Source: Lactococcus formosensis
Lineage (GTDB): Bacteria > Bacillota > Bacilli > Lactobacillales > Streptococcaceae
Length of the DNA: 64,000 bases
NCBI RefSeq assembly: GCF_018403745.1
Contig: NZ_BOVP01000003.1
Coordinates: forward strand, 1 to 64,000
Direction of reading: 5' to 3'
Part shown: piece after piece, positions 9,066-17,840 of the stretch
Layout of the letters: every line of letters starts with the position of its first letter
Numbering within the stretch: the first letter of the stretch is position 1
The notes under the pieces: generated by a model
Seen by the model: only the letters and a program-made list of their open reading frames with translations
Told to the model about the DNA's origin: nothing
Database searches by the model: none
Program-made: the position numbers and the translations under genes

Positions 9066-10307
9066 ATGGAAATTTATAATTTTGAAGCGTTTGATCCAGA
9101 ACTTTGGGCTGCTATACATGCCGAAGAAGTTCGACAACAAGAAACAATTGAGTTAATTGCCTCAGAAAATATCGTATCCCCAGCGGTACGTGCAGCTCAG
9201 GGATCTGTCCTAACTAATAAATACGCAGAAGGTTATCCTGAAAAACGTTATTACGGCGGAACTGAAGCTGTAGATGTGGTAGAAAACTTGGCCATAGAGC
9301 GCGCCAAAGAACTCTTCCATGCAGACTTTGCTAATGTGCAGCCACATTCTGGCTCACAAGCCAATGCAGCAGCTTACATGGCACTGATTGAGCCCGGAGA
9401 TACTGTACTCGGTATGGACTTGAATTCTGGTGGGCATTTGACTCATGGTTCTCAAGTCAACTTCTCAGGCAAGATGTATAATTTTGTTTCTTACGGTCTT
9501 AATCCAGAAACAGAGTTGCTTGATTTTGACGAAATTGCAGAACAAGCTGAAAAGCATCACCCAGCACTTATTGTTGCTGGAGCATCAGCTTATTCGCGTA
9601 TTATTGATTTTTCAAAATTCCGTGAGATTGCAGATCGTGTTGGAGCAAAACTAATGGTAGATATGGCTCATATCGCTGGTCTTGTAGCTACAGGCCATCA
9701 TCCAAGTCCTTTCCCTTATGCAGATGTAGTAACCTCTACAACGCATAAAACGTTGCGTGGCCCACGTGGTGGTCTTATTTTGACAAATGATGAAGAGCTA
9801 GCTAAAAAAATCAACAGTGCTATTTTCCCAGGGTTACAAGGTGGTCCCTTGGAGCACGTTATTGCTGCTAAAGCAGTTGCTTTTAAAGAAGCTCTGTCAC
9901 CAGATTTTTCAACTTATATTGACCAAGTAGTGAAAAATACTGCAGCTATGGCTGATGAATTTAGTAGAGCTGGTTTGCACGTTATCTCAGATGGCACAGA
10001 TAATCATTTGTTCCTTGTTAAAGTAACAGAGCTTGGGATCAACGGTAAAGAAGCACAAAATCTACTCGATACAGTTAACATCACACTCAATAAAAACTCT
10101 GTTCCTGGTGAGGAGCTTAGTCCTTTTAAAACAAGTGGCGTACGTATCGGTGCAGCAGCAATCACTAGTCGCGGTATGAAAGAAGAAGAAAGCCGTAAGA
10201 TTGCACAAGCAATTATTAAAGCGTTATCGAATAAAGATGACGAATTTGCCCTTCAAGAGGTTCGCCAATTTGCATTAGATTTGACAAAAGGGTTTCCATT
10301 AGTCTAG
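9066..10307 (+). CDS. glyA: Serine hydroxymethyltransferase
   Basis: This 413-aa PLP enzyme interconverts serine and glycine and supplies methylene-tetrahydrofolate. Seen: the PLP-binding Lys228 in [14 protein letters not shown] and the conserved [15 protein letters not shown] stretch (residues 51-65). Full length, with an AAAGGAG ribosome site. It has its own promoter 75 bp upstream, separating it from the tdk-tsaC operon. Confidence 0.98.
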   Translation: MEIYNFEAFDPELWAAIHAEEVRQQETIELIASENIVSPAVRAAQGSVLTNKYAEGYPEKRYYGGTEAVDVVENLAIERAKELFHADFANVQPHSGSQANAAAYMALIEPGDTVLGMDLNSGGHLTHGSQVNFSGKMYNFVSYGLNPETELLDFDEIAEQAEKHHPALIVAGASAYSRIIDFSKFREIADRVGAKLMVDMAHIAGLVATGHHPSPFPYADVVTSTTHKTLRGPRGGLILTNDEELAKKINSAIFPGLQGGPLEHVIAAKAVAFKEALSPDFSTYIDQVVKNTAAMADEFSRAGLHVISDGTDNHLFLVKVTELGINGKEAQNLLDTVNITLNKNSVPGEELSPFKTSGVRIGAAAITSRGMKEEESRKIAQAIIKALSNKDDEFALQEVRQFALDLTKGFPLV

Positions 10308-10333
10308 AATATAGGTACGACTTTTTTAACAAA

Positions 10334-10394
10334 ATTTCCACCAACCCGAATAAAAATGATCAGTGATCAGTGATAAGTAAATAAAGGTGGAAAT
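10334..10394. repeat. Inverted repeat and tandem TGATCAG in the glyA-lysozyme gap
   Basis: Arms ATTTCCACC (10334-10342) and GGTGGAAAT (10386-10394) can form a 9-bp stem around a 43-nt loop that itself contains two overlapping TGATCAG units. No T run follows, so it is not a classical terminator. It may be an RNA structure or a protein site. Confidence 0.5.
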
Positions 10395-10481
10395 GCTAGA
10401 GAAGTTTTTAACATGAGATGGCATAAAATAACAACTGGAATTGAGACACGAGCCGTCGAAAAAATGATTAGGAATAGATAA

Positions 10482-11093
10482 ATGTTGAAAATTTTGAAGC
10501 TATTCATCAAGCTTGCGCTACTGGCAGCAGTGGTTGGAGCAGGTTTTTACGTGCACAGAACTTATAAAAACGTAAAAAACGTGATGCAATATGAAAAATC
10601 GGTTGATGCAACCCTTAAAGCTCAAGGCTTGGAGGGAGATACAAAACTTGCATTAGCTATTATTTATACAGAGACAAAAGGAAATGCTGCGGATGTTATG
10701 CAGTCGAGCGAGAGTTTGAATGGCAATCAAAACAGTATTTCAGATGAAGATAAGAGTATCGAGCAAGGGGTTTCCAATCTTTGTAAAGTTTTAGAGTACG
10801 CTGAAGATAAAAAAGTTGATATTTGGACAGGGGTTCAAGCATATAACTTTGGTCAAGCATACATAGATTATGTTGCGAAAAATGGTGGAAAAAATAATTT
10901 AGAACTGGCTGAAAAATATTCGCGTACAGTTGTAGCACCTAGTTTGGGAAATACGACAAGCGCAACGTACTATCATGTCACTGTTGATTCTTTGATGAAT
11001 AGCAGAGGAAAACTCTACGTTAATGGTGGAAATATGTACTATGCTGATGAAGTCAAATGGCATCTGATGCTTCTTAATCTTTTTAATTGGTAA
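10482..11093 (+). CDS. Membrane-anchored lysozyme-like (CwlT-type) hydrolase
   Basis: This 203-aa protein starts with a hydrophobic anchor (residues ~7-23) followed by an extracellular lysozyme-like domain of the CwlT family. Glu64 in AIIYTETKG is the likely catalytic acid. DVMQSSES and the later GVQAYNFGQAYIDYV motif fit the fold. It would cleave peptidoglycan glycan strands at the cell surface. The start has an AGGAA site. A 22-codon ORF (10413-10481) ends exactly at this ATG and might couple translation. Confidence 0.82.
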   Translation: MLKILKLFIKLALLAAVVGAGFYVHRTYKNVKNVMQYEKSVDATLKAQGLEGDTKLALAIIYTETKGNAADVMQSSESLNGNQNSISDEDKSIEQGVSNLCKVLEYAEDKKVDIWTGVQAYNFGQAYIDYVAKNGGKNNLELAEKYSRTVVAPSLGNTTSATYYHVTVDSLMNSRGKLYVNGGNMYYADEVKWHLMLLNLFNW

Positions 11094-11095
11094 TA

Positions 11096-11120
11096 AAAAG
11101 ACTGTTTCAGACAGTCTTTT
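11096..11120. terminator. Bidirectional terminator
   Basis: Arms AAAAGACTGT and ACAGTCTTTT with a 5-nt loop lie between the convergent lysozyme and acyP genes and serve both strands. Confidence 0.9.
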
Positions 11121-11124
11121 TTTA

Positions 11125-11400
11125 TTAATATTTAATATCGAAATTTTTAAAGTCTGGGAATTCGTCCGGATATATTTCGAGATTTGTGACTGAGGCAAAA
11201 GGAGTTGGTCCTTTACGAAGTTTATCTTCAAAATCTGATAAAGCTTTCTGGCTATTTGATTGGACATAAAGGCCCACAGTGCCATCGGAATTATTCCAAA
11301 CACGACCTTTAAGATTGAGCTGACGTGCGATTTGGACTGTACCATAGCGGAAACCCACACCTTGTACTTGACCATGGGCTACCATTTTAATCTTATACAT
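11125..11400 (-). CDS. acyP: Acylphosphatase
   Basis: This 91-aa protein hydrolyses acyl phosphates such as acetyl phosphate. Seen: the phosphate-binding loop GQVQGVGFRYG (residues 10-20) with catalytic Arg18, and Asn36 in RVWNNSDGTVGLYVQ. Normal length, with a strong AAGGAGG site upstream. It is divergent from the methyltransferase gene and convergent with the lysozyme gene. Confidence 0.96.
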   Translation of the reverse strand: MYKIKMVAHGQVQGVGFRYGTVQIARQLNLKGRVWNNSDGTVGLYVQSNSQKALSDFEDKLRKGPTPFASVTNLEIYPDEFPDFKNFDIKY

Positions 11401-11443
11401 ATATACCTCCTTATAGGAAAATAAAAAATCTTCATATATTCTA

Positions 11444-11452
11444 TGTTATAAT
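11444..11452 (+). promoter_or_regulatory. Extended -10 promoter giving a near-leaderless mRNA
   Basis: TG-T-TATAAT ends 8 nt before the ATG at 11461. No Shine-Dalgarno sequence fits in between, so transcription should begin within about two bases of the start codon. No clear -35 is seen, as usual for extended -10 promoters. Confidence 0.7.
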
Positions 11453-11460
11453 TATAGCAA

Positions 11461-12189
11461 ATGGAAATTATTACAGCAAAAGACAATAAAAAAATAAAAG
11501 AAGCACGTAAGCTGCTGACAAAGAAAAAATACCGCAAAAATTCTTATCTTATTGAGGGCTTTCATTTGCTAGAAGAAGCTGTCAATTCAGGAGCAAAAAT
11601 TTTACAAATCTTTGTGGAAGAAAACAAATATCACCAAGTTGCACATCTGGAAGAAGTTATCGCAGTGAGTTCAGAAGTTCTCAAAAGCCTATCGGATGCT
11701 GGAACACCGCAAGGTGTTGTCGCTGAGGTAGCTTTCGAAGAAGTGAAAGTTGAGTTGAAGCACGGTAAGTACTTAGTACTTGAAAATGTCCAAGATCCCG
11801 GCAATGTCGGGACGATGATTCGGACAGCTGATGCTGCAGGATTTTCAGCAGTACTTTGTCTGGGAGATACGGCAGATGTTTATGCTCCAAAAGTGATGCG
11901 AAGTATGCAAGGGAGTAACTTTCACATTCCTATTTTGTCTGTGGCAGATTTTACGGAATTGCAAAAAGCGCACATTCCTCTTTATGTTACCACTTTATCT
12001 AACCAGTCCATCAGTCATAAAGAACTTGTAGCAGAAAAGGATTTTGCCTTAGTTATGGGGAATGAAGGCGCAGGTGTCTCTGCTCAGGCAGTCGCGGTGG
12101 CCGATCAACTGGTCCATATAGAGATGCCTGGACGTGCAGAGTCTTTGAATGTCGCCGTTGCGGCGGGAATTTTGATGTTTAGTCTATAA
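11461..12189 (+). CDS. TrmH/SpoU-family RNA 2'-O-methyltransferase
   Basis: This 242-aa SPOUT methyltransferase has an N-terminal substrate-binding domain (KKYRKNSYLIEGFHLLEEA, residues 22-40). The knotted SAM-binding domain carries LENVQDPGNVGTMIRTADA, VMGNEGAG and SLNVAVAAG. The family 2'-O-methylates rRNA or tRNA; the lack of a closer match to RlmB or TrmL leaves the target open. It is transcribed divergently from acyP from a promoter that leaves essentially no 5' leader. Confidence 0.92.
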   Translation: MEIITAKDNKKIKEARKLLTKKKYRKNSYLIEGFHLLEEAVNSGAKILQIFVEENKYHQVAHLEEVIAVSSEVLKSLSDAGTPQGVVAEVAFEEVKVELKHGKYLVLENVQDPGNVGTMIRTADAAGFSAVLCLGDTADVYAPKVMRSMQGSNFHIPILSVADFTELQKAHIPLYVTTLSNQSISHKELVAEKDFALVMGNEGAGVSAQAVAVADQLVHIEMPGRAESLNVAVAAGILMFSL

Positions 12190-12213
12190 AAAAACTGCTC
12201 ATGAGCAGTTTTT
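12190..12213. terminator. Bidirectional terminator
   Basis: Arms AAAAACTGCTC and GAGCAGTTTTT lie between convergent genes and serve the methyltransferase on one strand and flavodoxin on the other. Confidence 0.9.
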
Positions 12214-12217
12214 TATT

Positions 12218-12661
12218 TTATTGAACTTTGGCTGCTAAAGTTTCTGCAAAAGCCTCAAGATTTGTAATATCTTCATCCTCAGCATTCAAGTCAACTTTGA
12301 CAGAGTCTGCCCCTTTTTCAGCTCCAGTAAGTGCAAATTGTTCCTCAAACATGTCGACACAAATACAGAAATCATCATAGAAAGTATCTCCTGAACCACA
12401 AACACCGAAAGTTTTTCCGGAAAGATCAACATCTTGCAAGTCTTCATAGAAATCAACGATTTCATCTGGCAATTCCCCATCACCATAAGTATAAGTGGCA
12501 ACGATACAAAGATCCGCATCTTCAAATTCGTCAGCATCAACTGAAGTACATTCGTCCAAATCTACATCAAGACCTAAATCTTCCAATTTATCAGCGACGA
12601 TTTCCGCGATTTCTTGCGTATTACCTGTCATACTTGCATAAACTACTTTTGCTAAAGCCAT
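12218..12661 (-). CDS. fld: Flavodoxin
   Basis: This 147-aa acidic short-chain flavodoxin is an FMN electron carrier. Seen: the phosphate loop SMTGNTQEIAE (residues 10-20), the TYTYGDGELPD isoalloxazine loop (57-67) and GSGDTFYDDFC (89-99). It has an AGGGAG-type ribosome site. No redox partner such as pyruvate-formate-lyase activase is nearby. Confidence 0.96.
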   Translation of the reverse strand: MALAKVVYASMTGNTQEIAEIVADKLEDLGLDVDLDECTSVDADEFEDADLCIVATYTYGDGELPDEIVDFYEDLQDVDLSGKTFGVCGSGDTFYDDFCICVDMFEEQFALTGAEKGADSVKVDLNAEDEDITNLEAFAETLAAKVQ

Positions 12662-12819
12662 TTTTTGCTCCCTTGTGAAATTTATATAACAGAATTATAT
12701 CAAGAAATTCCAGAAAAATCAGCTCCCATGCATTTTTCGGGGCTTTCTACCACAGTATTTTTATGATAAAATAGGAGTATCATTACGATTAAAGAAATAT
12801 TTAGAAGAAGGTAAAAATA

Positions 12820-13677
12820 GTGATTACATTAAAATCTCAACGTGAAATAGATCAAATGGATCGTGCTGGCTCTTTGTTGGCAAGCATCCATATCGGTTTG
12901 CGCGATTTGATAAAACCAGGTATCGACATGTGGGAAATTGAAGAATATGTACGAAAAGTTTGTAAAGAAAATAATACTCTTCCTCTCCAAATCGGTGTGG
13001 ATGGTTCAATTATGGATTACCCCTATGCAACATGTTGTTCACTGAATGATGAGGTTGCGCACAGCTTCCCTCGTCACATGAAATTAAAAGATGGCGACCT
13101 TATCAAAGTAGATATGGTTTTAGGCATGGTTGAAGACGGCTCTATTGACGTTTCAAAACTTGATTTTGATAATGTTCCTGAGATGAAGAAATATACCGAA
13201 GGTTTCAGCGGAGCTATTGCAGATAGCTGCTGGGCTTATGCTGTTGGCACACCATCAGAAGAAGTTAAGAACCTTATGGATGTGACACGTGAGTGTCTCT
13301 ATCTTGGAATCGAGCAAGCTGTCGTTGGTAACCGTATCGGGGACATTGGAGCAGCTATTCAAGAACATGCAGAAAGTCGTGGTTATGGCGTGGTTCGTGA
13401 CCTTGTCGGTCATGGGATGGGCCCAACTTTCCACGAAGATCCACTTGTGCCTCATTACGGAAAAGCTGGACGTGGTTTGCGTTTGCGTGAGGGCATGGTT
13501 TTGACCGTTGAACCAATGATTTCGACAGGAACTTGGGAAATTGATACGGATATGGAAACAGGCTGGATGCATAAGACATTGGATGGTGGTTTATCATGTC
13601 AATATGAACATCAGTTTGTCATTACCAAAGATGGTCCAGTAATTTTGACAAGCCAAGGAGAAGAAGGCACTTACTAA
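12820..13677 (+). CDS. map: Methionine aminopeptidase, type I
   Basis: This 285-aa enzyme removes N-terminal Met from new proteins. It starts at GTG behind GAAGAAGG. The dinuclear metal ligands are recognisable in DLIKVDMVLG, the GHGMGPTFHEDP loop, TVEPMI and the final CQYEHQFVI. It is longer than the E. coli enzyme because of an insert of about 27 residues (about 107-133, EDGSIDVSKLDF...) after the first metal Asp, a feature of streptococcal/lactococcal MetAPs. A -10 (GATAAAAT) is visible near 12768. Confidence 0.96.
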   Translation: MITLKSQREIDQMDRAGSLLASIHIGLRDLIKPGIDMWEIEEYVRKVCKENNTLPLQIGVDGSIMDYPYATCCSLNDEVAHSFPRHMKLKDGDLIKVDMVLGMVEDGSIDVSKLDFDNVPEMKKYTEGFSGAIADSCWAYAVGTPSEEVKNLMDVTRECLYLGIEQAVVGNRIGDIGAAIQEHAESRGYGVVRDLVGHGMGPTFHEDPLVPHYGKAGRGLRLREGMVLTVEPMISTGTWEIDTDMETGWMHKTLDGGLSCQYEHQFVITKDGPVILTSQGEEGTY

Positions 13678-13728
13678 TAAGTTTCTCCTATTTATTAAGA
13701 CGTAAAAATGAAAGGAGGAGAAGACCAG

Positions 13729-14631
13729 ATGAAAGCTCTTTTTCAACGTGTGTCGTCTTGGCAAACTTTGAAGGACTTTATGAACTTTTATAAAAGTTCA
13801 GAGATGTCCTTATCAAGTATTGCTGTGGCTTATTACTTGCTTTTATCAATTTTCCCGCTGCTTTTGATTTTTGCCAACATTCTCCCCTTCTTAAATCTTG
13901 ATATTGATATGATTTTGGATGTGCTTCATGATCAGATTCCGGATCAGATTTATGATATGAGTGTTGGATTTATCCGAAATGTCTTGGAAAATCCCAATAC
14001 AGGATTACTTTCGATTTCCGTTTTGGCTGGTTTCTGGACATTTTCCCGTGCACTTGCGACCTTACAGATGGCTATGAATAAAGCTTATGAGGTTTCAGAA
14101 CATCGAGACTTCATTCTCAGCCGAATTATTGGTTTAGTTGTTGGCTTAGGGCTTATGGTTATGCTCTCTTTAACCATCTTAATTTCAACATTTGGTCAGG
14201 TGATTTTGACCTATGTGCATGAGAATCTCTTTGCCTTTGATGATCGACTGTACCGGACTTTGCAAACAGCTACCTTACCCGTTGTCATCATTGTTGTGCT
14301 TATTTCTTTGATTTTACTGTACTTTGTCTTACCCAATGTCAAAATACATAAACTCCGCTATATTATGCCGGGGACCATTTTCTCTACCTTGGTCCTTGTG
14401 GCACTGCCTCATTTTTTTGGGGCCTATTTAAGTCGAGCTTTAGGGCAAATGCGTGACTTTAAACTGGTTGGTTCCTTGCTTATTTTTGGTTTAATGATTT
14501 GGTTTATTTTTATTGCTAAAGTTATTATCATCGGAGCAGTATTCAATGCTACTTATCAGAAAAAGTCCTTTGGTCAAATCGAAACCCGACGTGGTGAGAT
14601 TGTTGCATTTATTAAAGAAATTAGAAAATAA
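13729..14631 (+). CDS. YihY/BrkB-family membrane protein
   Basis: This 300-aa polytopic protein of the YihY family (once misnamed RNase BN) has about six membrane segments, including AVAYYLLLSIFPLLLIFANILPFL and LILLYFVLPNVK. The signature VLAGFWTFSRALATL is present. The ATG at 13729 is preferred because AAAGGAGG lies just upstream, while the in-frame ATG at 13708 would place that site inside the coding region. Substrate and function of the family are not established. Confidence 0.88.
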   Translation: MKALFQRVSSWQTLKDFMNFYKSSEMSLSSIAVAYYLLLSIFPLLLIFANILPFLNLDIDMILDVLHDQIPDQIYDMSVGFIRNVLENPNTGLLSISVLAGFWTFSRALATLQMAMNKAYEVSEHRDFILSRIIGLVVGLGLMVMLSLTILISTFGQVILTYVHENLFAFDDRLYRTLQTATLPVVIIVVLISLILLYFVLPNVKIHKLRYIMPGTIFSTLVLVALPHFFGAYLSRALGQMRDFKLVGSLLIFGLMIWFIFIAKVIIIGAVFNATYQKKSFGQIETRRGEIVAFIKEIRK

Positions 14632-14662
14632 AAAAACGCTCTGTTTTGGCAGACGTTTTTTT
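14631..14662. terminator. Bidirectional terminator
   Basis: AAAAAACG and CTG arms pair with CAG and CGTTTTTT with a small bulge, between convergent yihY-like and gtrA-like genes. Confidence 0.75.
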
Positions 14663-14671
14663 ATTATACAT

Positions 14672-15127
14672 TTATACTTTCGCTTTTTTACGGAAAACAA
14701 TAAATTTAGAATAGAAGTAGTTCAAGACAATATTCAATACTTGGATTGCAAGTGAGAGGGCGAGAACGACTACAGGTTTTTTCAAGTGTAAGAGGTTCAT
14801 CAAAATTTCCGGATGACTATCGATAAACCACCATTTCAAAACAATGGCTAAAAGCATGAAGAACAAGCGTCCAGCAGCAAAGTTAAGGAAATCACGGAAA
14901 ATGTGCGTGGACTTATGTTTGAAAACCCAAATCTTATTAGTAAAGAAAGCAAAGATAATACTGATAATTTGTCCAATAGCCTCTGAAATCGCCCCAGCGT
15001 TTATTCCAGGGTGATTAAGCAGATAAAAACTCGACTGCATAAAAATGTAATAGACAAGTGTTGTCAAGACACCGAAGACAAGATAAGTAAATGCTTCGGT
15101 CTTAGCAAAGTTTTTTATTTTTTCCAT
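14672..15127 (-). CDS. GtrA-family membrane protein
   Basis: This 151-aa protein has four predicted membrane helices (FTYLVFGVLTTLVYYIF, IGQIISIIFAFFTNKIWVF, LFFMLLAIVLKWWF and LALSLAIQVLNIVLNYFYSK). The GtrA signature FFTNKIWVF and the ending NYFYSKFIVF are present. GtrA proteins are thought to help move lipid-linked sugars or glucosyl groups across the membrane for surface glycan or teichoic-acid decoration. No glycosyltransferase is adjacent, so the substrate is unknown. The extended -10 ends 8 nt before the ATG. Confidence 0.9.
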   Translation of the reverse strand: MEKIKNFAKTEAFTYLVFGVLTTLVYYIFMQSSFYLLNHPGINAGAISEAIGQIISIIFAFFTNKIWVFKHKSTHIFRDFLNFAAGRLFFMLLAIVLKWWFIDSHPEILMNLLHLKKPVVVLALSLAIQVLNIVLNYFYSKFIVFRKKAKV

Positions 15128-15135
15128 AGCACCTC

Positions 15136-15144
15136 ATTTTACCA
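15136..15144 (-). promoter_or_regulatory. Extended -10 promoter of the gtrA-like gene
   Basis: On the minus strand, TG-G-TAAAAT ends 8 nt before the ATG. The intervening bases contain GAGGTG, but only two or so nucleotides are expected to be transcribed, so the SD-like sequence may not be in the mRNA. Confidence 0.6.
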
Positions 15145-15194
15145 AAATTGTAGCTTTTTTGCTAGACGATACAGGAGAATAAGATTTGTTTACC

Positions 15195-15929
15195 TTATAT
15201 TTTTAACTCCTTAATCTTAGCAACTTTTAGTTTATCTCCGTTTGTGATAAAAGTCCAGCGTTGCTTGAAGGCATCACGTGTCATATTGTTCCCCTTAATG
15301 ATACGCTGTGTATTGAGTTCAACAAGAAAATCAATAGCTACAAACGAAATATCTATTTCAAATTGAGAGCTATTTTTTTGTTTTAACCTGCTTAGACCAT
15401 CAATCACAATGCTATGTGTATGATTCAGGAGTCCCTTCTGTGCCATTTTAGTTAACATCTTTTGATGTTTAGCATAGAGTGCTTCACTGTAAAGGTGTTC
15501 GACAGGTTTTAGATTTTGATGATCCCAAGCATCTTGAATAAGCAAAAAATTTGTTTCGACTTGCTCTGCAAGCGTCTCGTCGACTAGTGTTTTGTCGTGG
15601 ACATAGCTTTGTCGTCCTATCATTGGTTTCTTTGATTTCAACACTATCCCACCAACTACTAAAACACCAAGGATTAGGCTAAAAGGTGAAAAACCATAAG
15701 CAGTCGAGTTGTTATAATAATGTCCTGTAGAATGATAATAAGAATTGTTATAAGTATATCTCTGATAACTTGTATGTTCATCAGACCACTGACTGGTGCG
15801 ACGACCGATAGAGCTACGCGATCCTCTGCTACTGTGAAATCCACCAGCAGTTGCAAAAACATGTGGTGTAAAGGTAAAAAGAGCAAAGGAAGTAAGGATG
15901 ATGATGAAGGTTTTTTGTTTTGGTTTCAT
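15195..15929 (-). CDS. Tim44-like domain membrane protein
   Basis: This 244-aa protein has a signal peptide (cleavage near FATAGG, residue ~26), a Ser/Tyr/Asn-rich low-complexity stretch to ~78, one membrane helix (FSLILGVLVVGGIVL) and a C-terminal domain with DAWDHQNLKPVEHLYSEALY and TRDAFKQRWTFITNGD. The last domain fits the Tim44/MRP-L45-like fold found in bacterial membrane proteins of unknown role. It precedes arr in the opposite-strand cluster, read in the same direction. Confidence 0.75.
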   Translation of the reverse strand: MKPKQKTFIIILTSFALFTFTPHVFATAGGFHSSRGSRSSIGRRTSQWSDEHTSYQRYTYNNSYYHSTGHYYNNSTAYGFSPFSLILGVLVVGGIVLKSKKPMIGRQSYVHDKTLVDETLAEQVETNFLLIQDAWDHQNLKPVEHLYSEALYAKHQKMLTKMAQKGLLNHTHSIVIDGLSRLKQKNSSQFEIDISFVAIDFLVELNTQRIIKGNNMTRDAFKQRWTFITNGDKLKVAKIKELKI

Positions 15930-15959
15930 ATTTTAAATTTAGTCGGATGTAATGATGAT

Positions 15960-16373
15960 TTAATTAATGAGGCTTATTTTACTGTTTGTAACACGTGTGG
16001 CAATTTTTTCACGTAAGATGTCAATCTCATCTTGAGGTTGCGGCACCCAATCGGTCACTTCAGCAATTATTTTTAGTGGTGCAGTAGAACGATAAGAACG
16101 AGTTGGATTACCAGGGAATTTTTTATCGGTCACATTGGGATCATTTTCATAAGGGCCTATTGGCTCCACTAGATAGACATGTGGCACTTCATCTTTTCCA
16201 GCAGCTATTTGTGCAGCAAAGCCAGCACCATCTTTTAAAGCTGTAAAATAGATGTGATTCATAATAACACGTGAATCATAATTAGAGGCAAAACCTGCCC
16301 TTAAATAATCGTCTACTTTGAGTTTGAATTTTGTTCCGTGATAGAAAGGACCTCGATCAATAACTTTTGCCAT
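15960..16373 (-). CDS. arr: Rifamycin ADP-ribosyltransferase homologue (Arr)
   Basis: This 137-aa protein closely follows the Arr pattern: GPFYHGTK (residues 8-15), HIYFTAL (40-46), VYLVEPIGPYENDPN (66-80) and FPGNPTRSYRS (86-96). In the family, a His-Tyr-Asp set (here probably His12, Tyr42, Asp78) supports NAD-dependent ADP-ribosylation of the rifamycin ansa chain, which inactivates the drug. Length matches known Arr proteins. It has an AAAGGAAA site and no visible mobile-element flanks, so it looks chromosomal. Activity against rifampicin is inferred. Confidence 0.9.
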   Translation of the reverse strand: MAKVIDRGPFYHGTKFKLKVDDYLRAGFASNYDSRVIMNHIYFTALKDGAGFAAQIAAGKDEVPHVYLVEPIGPYENDPNVTDKKFPGNPTRSYRSTAPLKIIAEVTDWVPQPQDEIDILREKIATRVTNSKISLIN

Positions 16374-16513
16374 GGGTAATTTCCTTTCGTAAGTTGGTCT
16401 GAAATCTAGTGCGCTGCTATGACAATAATGTATTATACAGTATCTCCAACTTTTTTTCTATCAGGAAGTGAAGGAAAAAAGTAAAGTTATAGAATAAGTT
16501 TCGTTTAGCATAT

Positions 16514-16542
16514 TTGACCTCAGTTCTTGTGTATGATATAGT
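16514..16542 (+). promoter_or_regulatory. Promoter giving a leaderless mRNA for the 59-aa gene
   Basis: TTGACC (16514-16519), 17-bp spacer, then TATAGT (16537-16542) preceded by TGA (extended -10). The ATG begins exactly 7 nt after the -10, the expected transcription start. Confidence 0.75.
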
Positions 16543-16548
16543 TAATCT

Positions 16549-16728
16549 ATGTTAAAGTCACGATTTTACTCTTTTATACTTGGCACAATCATTGAAGCAT
16601 GGATTTTTTCTATCGCCTTTTTTCAGGCACAATGGTTTTGGCTTTTTATCGCAAGCTTCCTTTTAGGCCGCAGAATTTACGTCGCTTATAAAGTAGATAA
16701 GTTTGTAAAACTCAGCAAGATCAAATAA
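16549..16728 (+). CDS. Small membrane protein, 59 aa
   Basis: It begins MLKSRFYSFILGTIIEAW and ends KVDKFVKLSKIK. Two hydrophobic stretches (residues ~8-25 and ~29-40) are joined by AQW and followed by a basic tail, giving a predicted two-helix hairpin. It is supported by a near-consensus promoter immediately upstream and a terminator directly on its stop codon. No ribosome site exists, consistent with leaderless translation. Not recognised. Confidence 0.75.
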   Translation: MLKSRFYSFILGTIIEAWIFSIAFFQAQWFWLFIASFLLGRRIYVAYKVDKFVKLSKIK

Positions 16729-16750
16729 TGGATGTTCTCCATTATTTTTT
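16724..16750 (+). terminator. Terminator of the 59-aa gene
   Basis: AATAATGGA and TCCATTATT pair around a 5-nt loop, then a T run. The stem overlaps the gene's stop codon. Confidence 0.85.
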
Positions 16751-16907
16751 TATCGCCTATTTATAGGAGTGAGATAAGCCAGCATACTGAGTTATACCTT
16801 TAGCTACTGAATTGGAATAAAATATTACGCTCTCTTAGCTAAAGCAAAAAGGATTATTGTTTATATTTTGATATAATAAGTAGAGAAAAAGACGATAGGA
16901 GACGGTT

Positions 16908-17831
16908 ATGACAGTCACAGTGCAAGATCTCATCAAAAAAATAAAATTTAATGTTATCTACTCGACAGAAACAGCACTTCAAAAAGAAATTACCACCTCA
17001 GATATTTTACGCCCAGGTTTAGAGATGTCTGGTTATTTTGAATACTTTACCCCTGAACGTATACAACTTTTCGGGATGAAGGAATGGTCCTACATGATGA
17101 ACGAGGTAGGCGATGCGCGTTATGATATTCTTAAAAAAGTAATGACAGAGATAACTCCTGTCGTTATCGTGGCACGCAATCTTGAAATTCCGGAAGAGAT
17201 GGTGAATGCTGCACGTAAGCATGATATTGTCTTATTGCAATCACGTGAGACAACTAGCCGTCTGAACAGTATTCTGACCTCTTACTTAGATGAAGAGTTG
17301 GCAGAGCGTGTCAGTGTACACGGTGTACTGATGGATATTTATGGTGTTGGCGTTTTGATTCAGGGAGCAAGTGGAATCGGGAAATCAGAGACGGCTTTGG
17401 ACTTGGTAGCGCGTAATCACCGTCTCGTTGCTGATGATCGTGTCGATGTTTTCCAAAGAGATGCTTTTACTTTAGCAGGGGAACCTGCGCCAGTCTTACA
17501 AAATTTCTTGGAGCTTCGCGGTGTCGGGATTATTGATGTTATGAGCTTGTACGGTGCGCGTGCAGTCAAGGATCAGACGGATATTGATTTAACAATCTAC
17601 CTTGAACCTTACGAAGTAGGCGGCGAATTTGACCGGTTGGGTAATGGTGTGAAAAATATTATCCTCGCCGATGTTGAGGTGCCACAAATCAAGATTCCTG
17701 TAAAAACAGGGCGGAATGTTTCGACTATCATTGAAGCTGCCGTGATGAACTATCGTGCCAAAGACATGGGCTATGATGCAACTGCGCTTTTTGAAGATCG
17801 TTTGACACATTTGATTGAGAACAATAGCTAA
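16908..17831 (+). CDS. hprK: HPr kinase/phosphorylase
   Basis: This 307-aa sensor enzyme phosphorylates or dephosphorylates Ser46 of HPr and so controls CcpA-mediated carbon catabolite repression. Seen: Walker A GASGIGKS (residues 153-160), the nearby DDRVDVF catalytic loop and the family signature [16 protein letters not shown]. Full length. An AGGAGAC site precedes the ATG. lgt follows 10 bp downstream, the usual Firmicute pairing. Confidence 0.98.
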   Translation: MTVTVQDLIKKIKFNVIYSTETALQKEITTSDILRPGLEMSGYFEYFTPERIQLFGMKEWSYMMNEVGDARYDILKKVMTEITPVVIVARNLEIPEEMVNAARKHDIVLLQSRETTSRLNSILTSYLDEELAERVSVHGVLMDIYGVGVLIQGASGIGKSETALDLVARNHRLVADDRVDVFQRDAFTLAGEPAPVLQNFLELRGVGIIDVMSLYGARAVKDQTDIDLTIYLEPYEVGGEFDRLGNGVKNIILADVEVPQIKIPVKTGRNVSTIIEAAVMNYRAKDMGYDATALFEDRLTHLIENNS

Positions 17832-17840
17832 GGAGTTAAA

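Noticed and set aside
12331..12678. 115-codon plus-strand ORF opposite flavodoxin
   Set aside because: It is antisense to a clear flavodoxin, with His/Arg-rich content typical of reversed acidic coding sequence.
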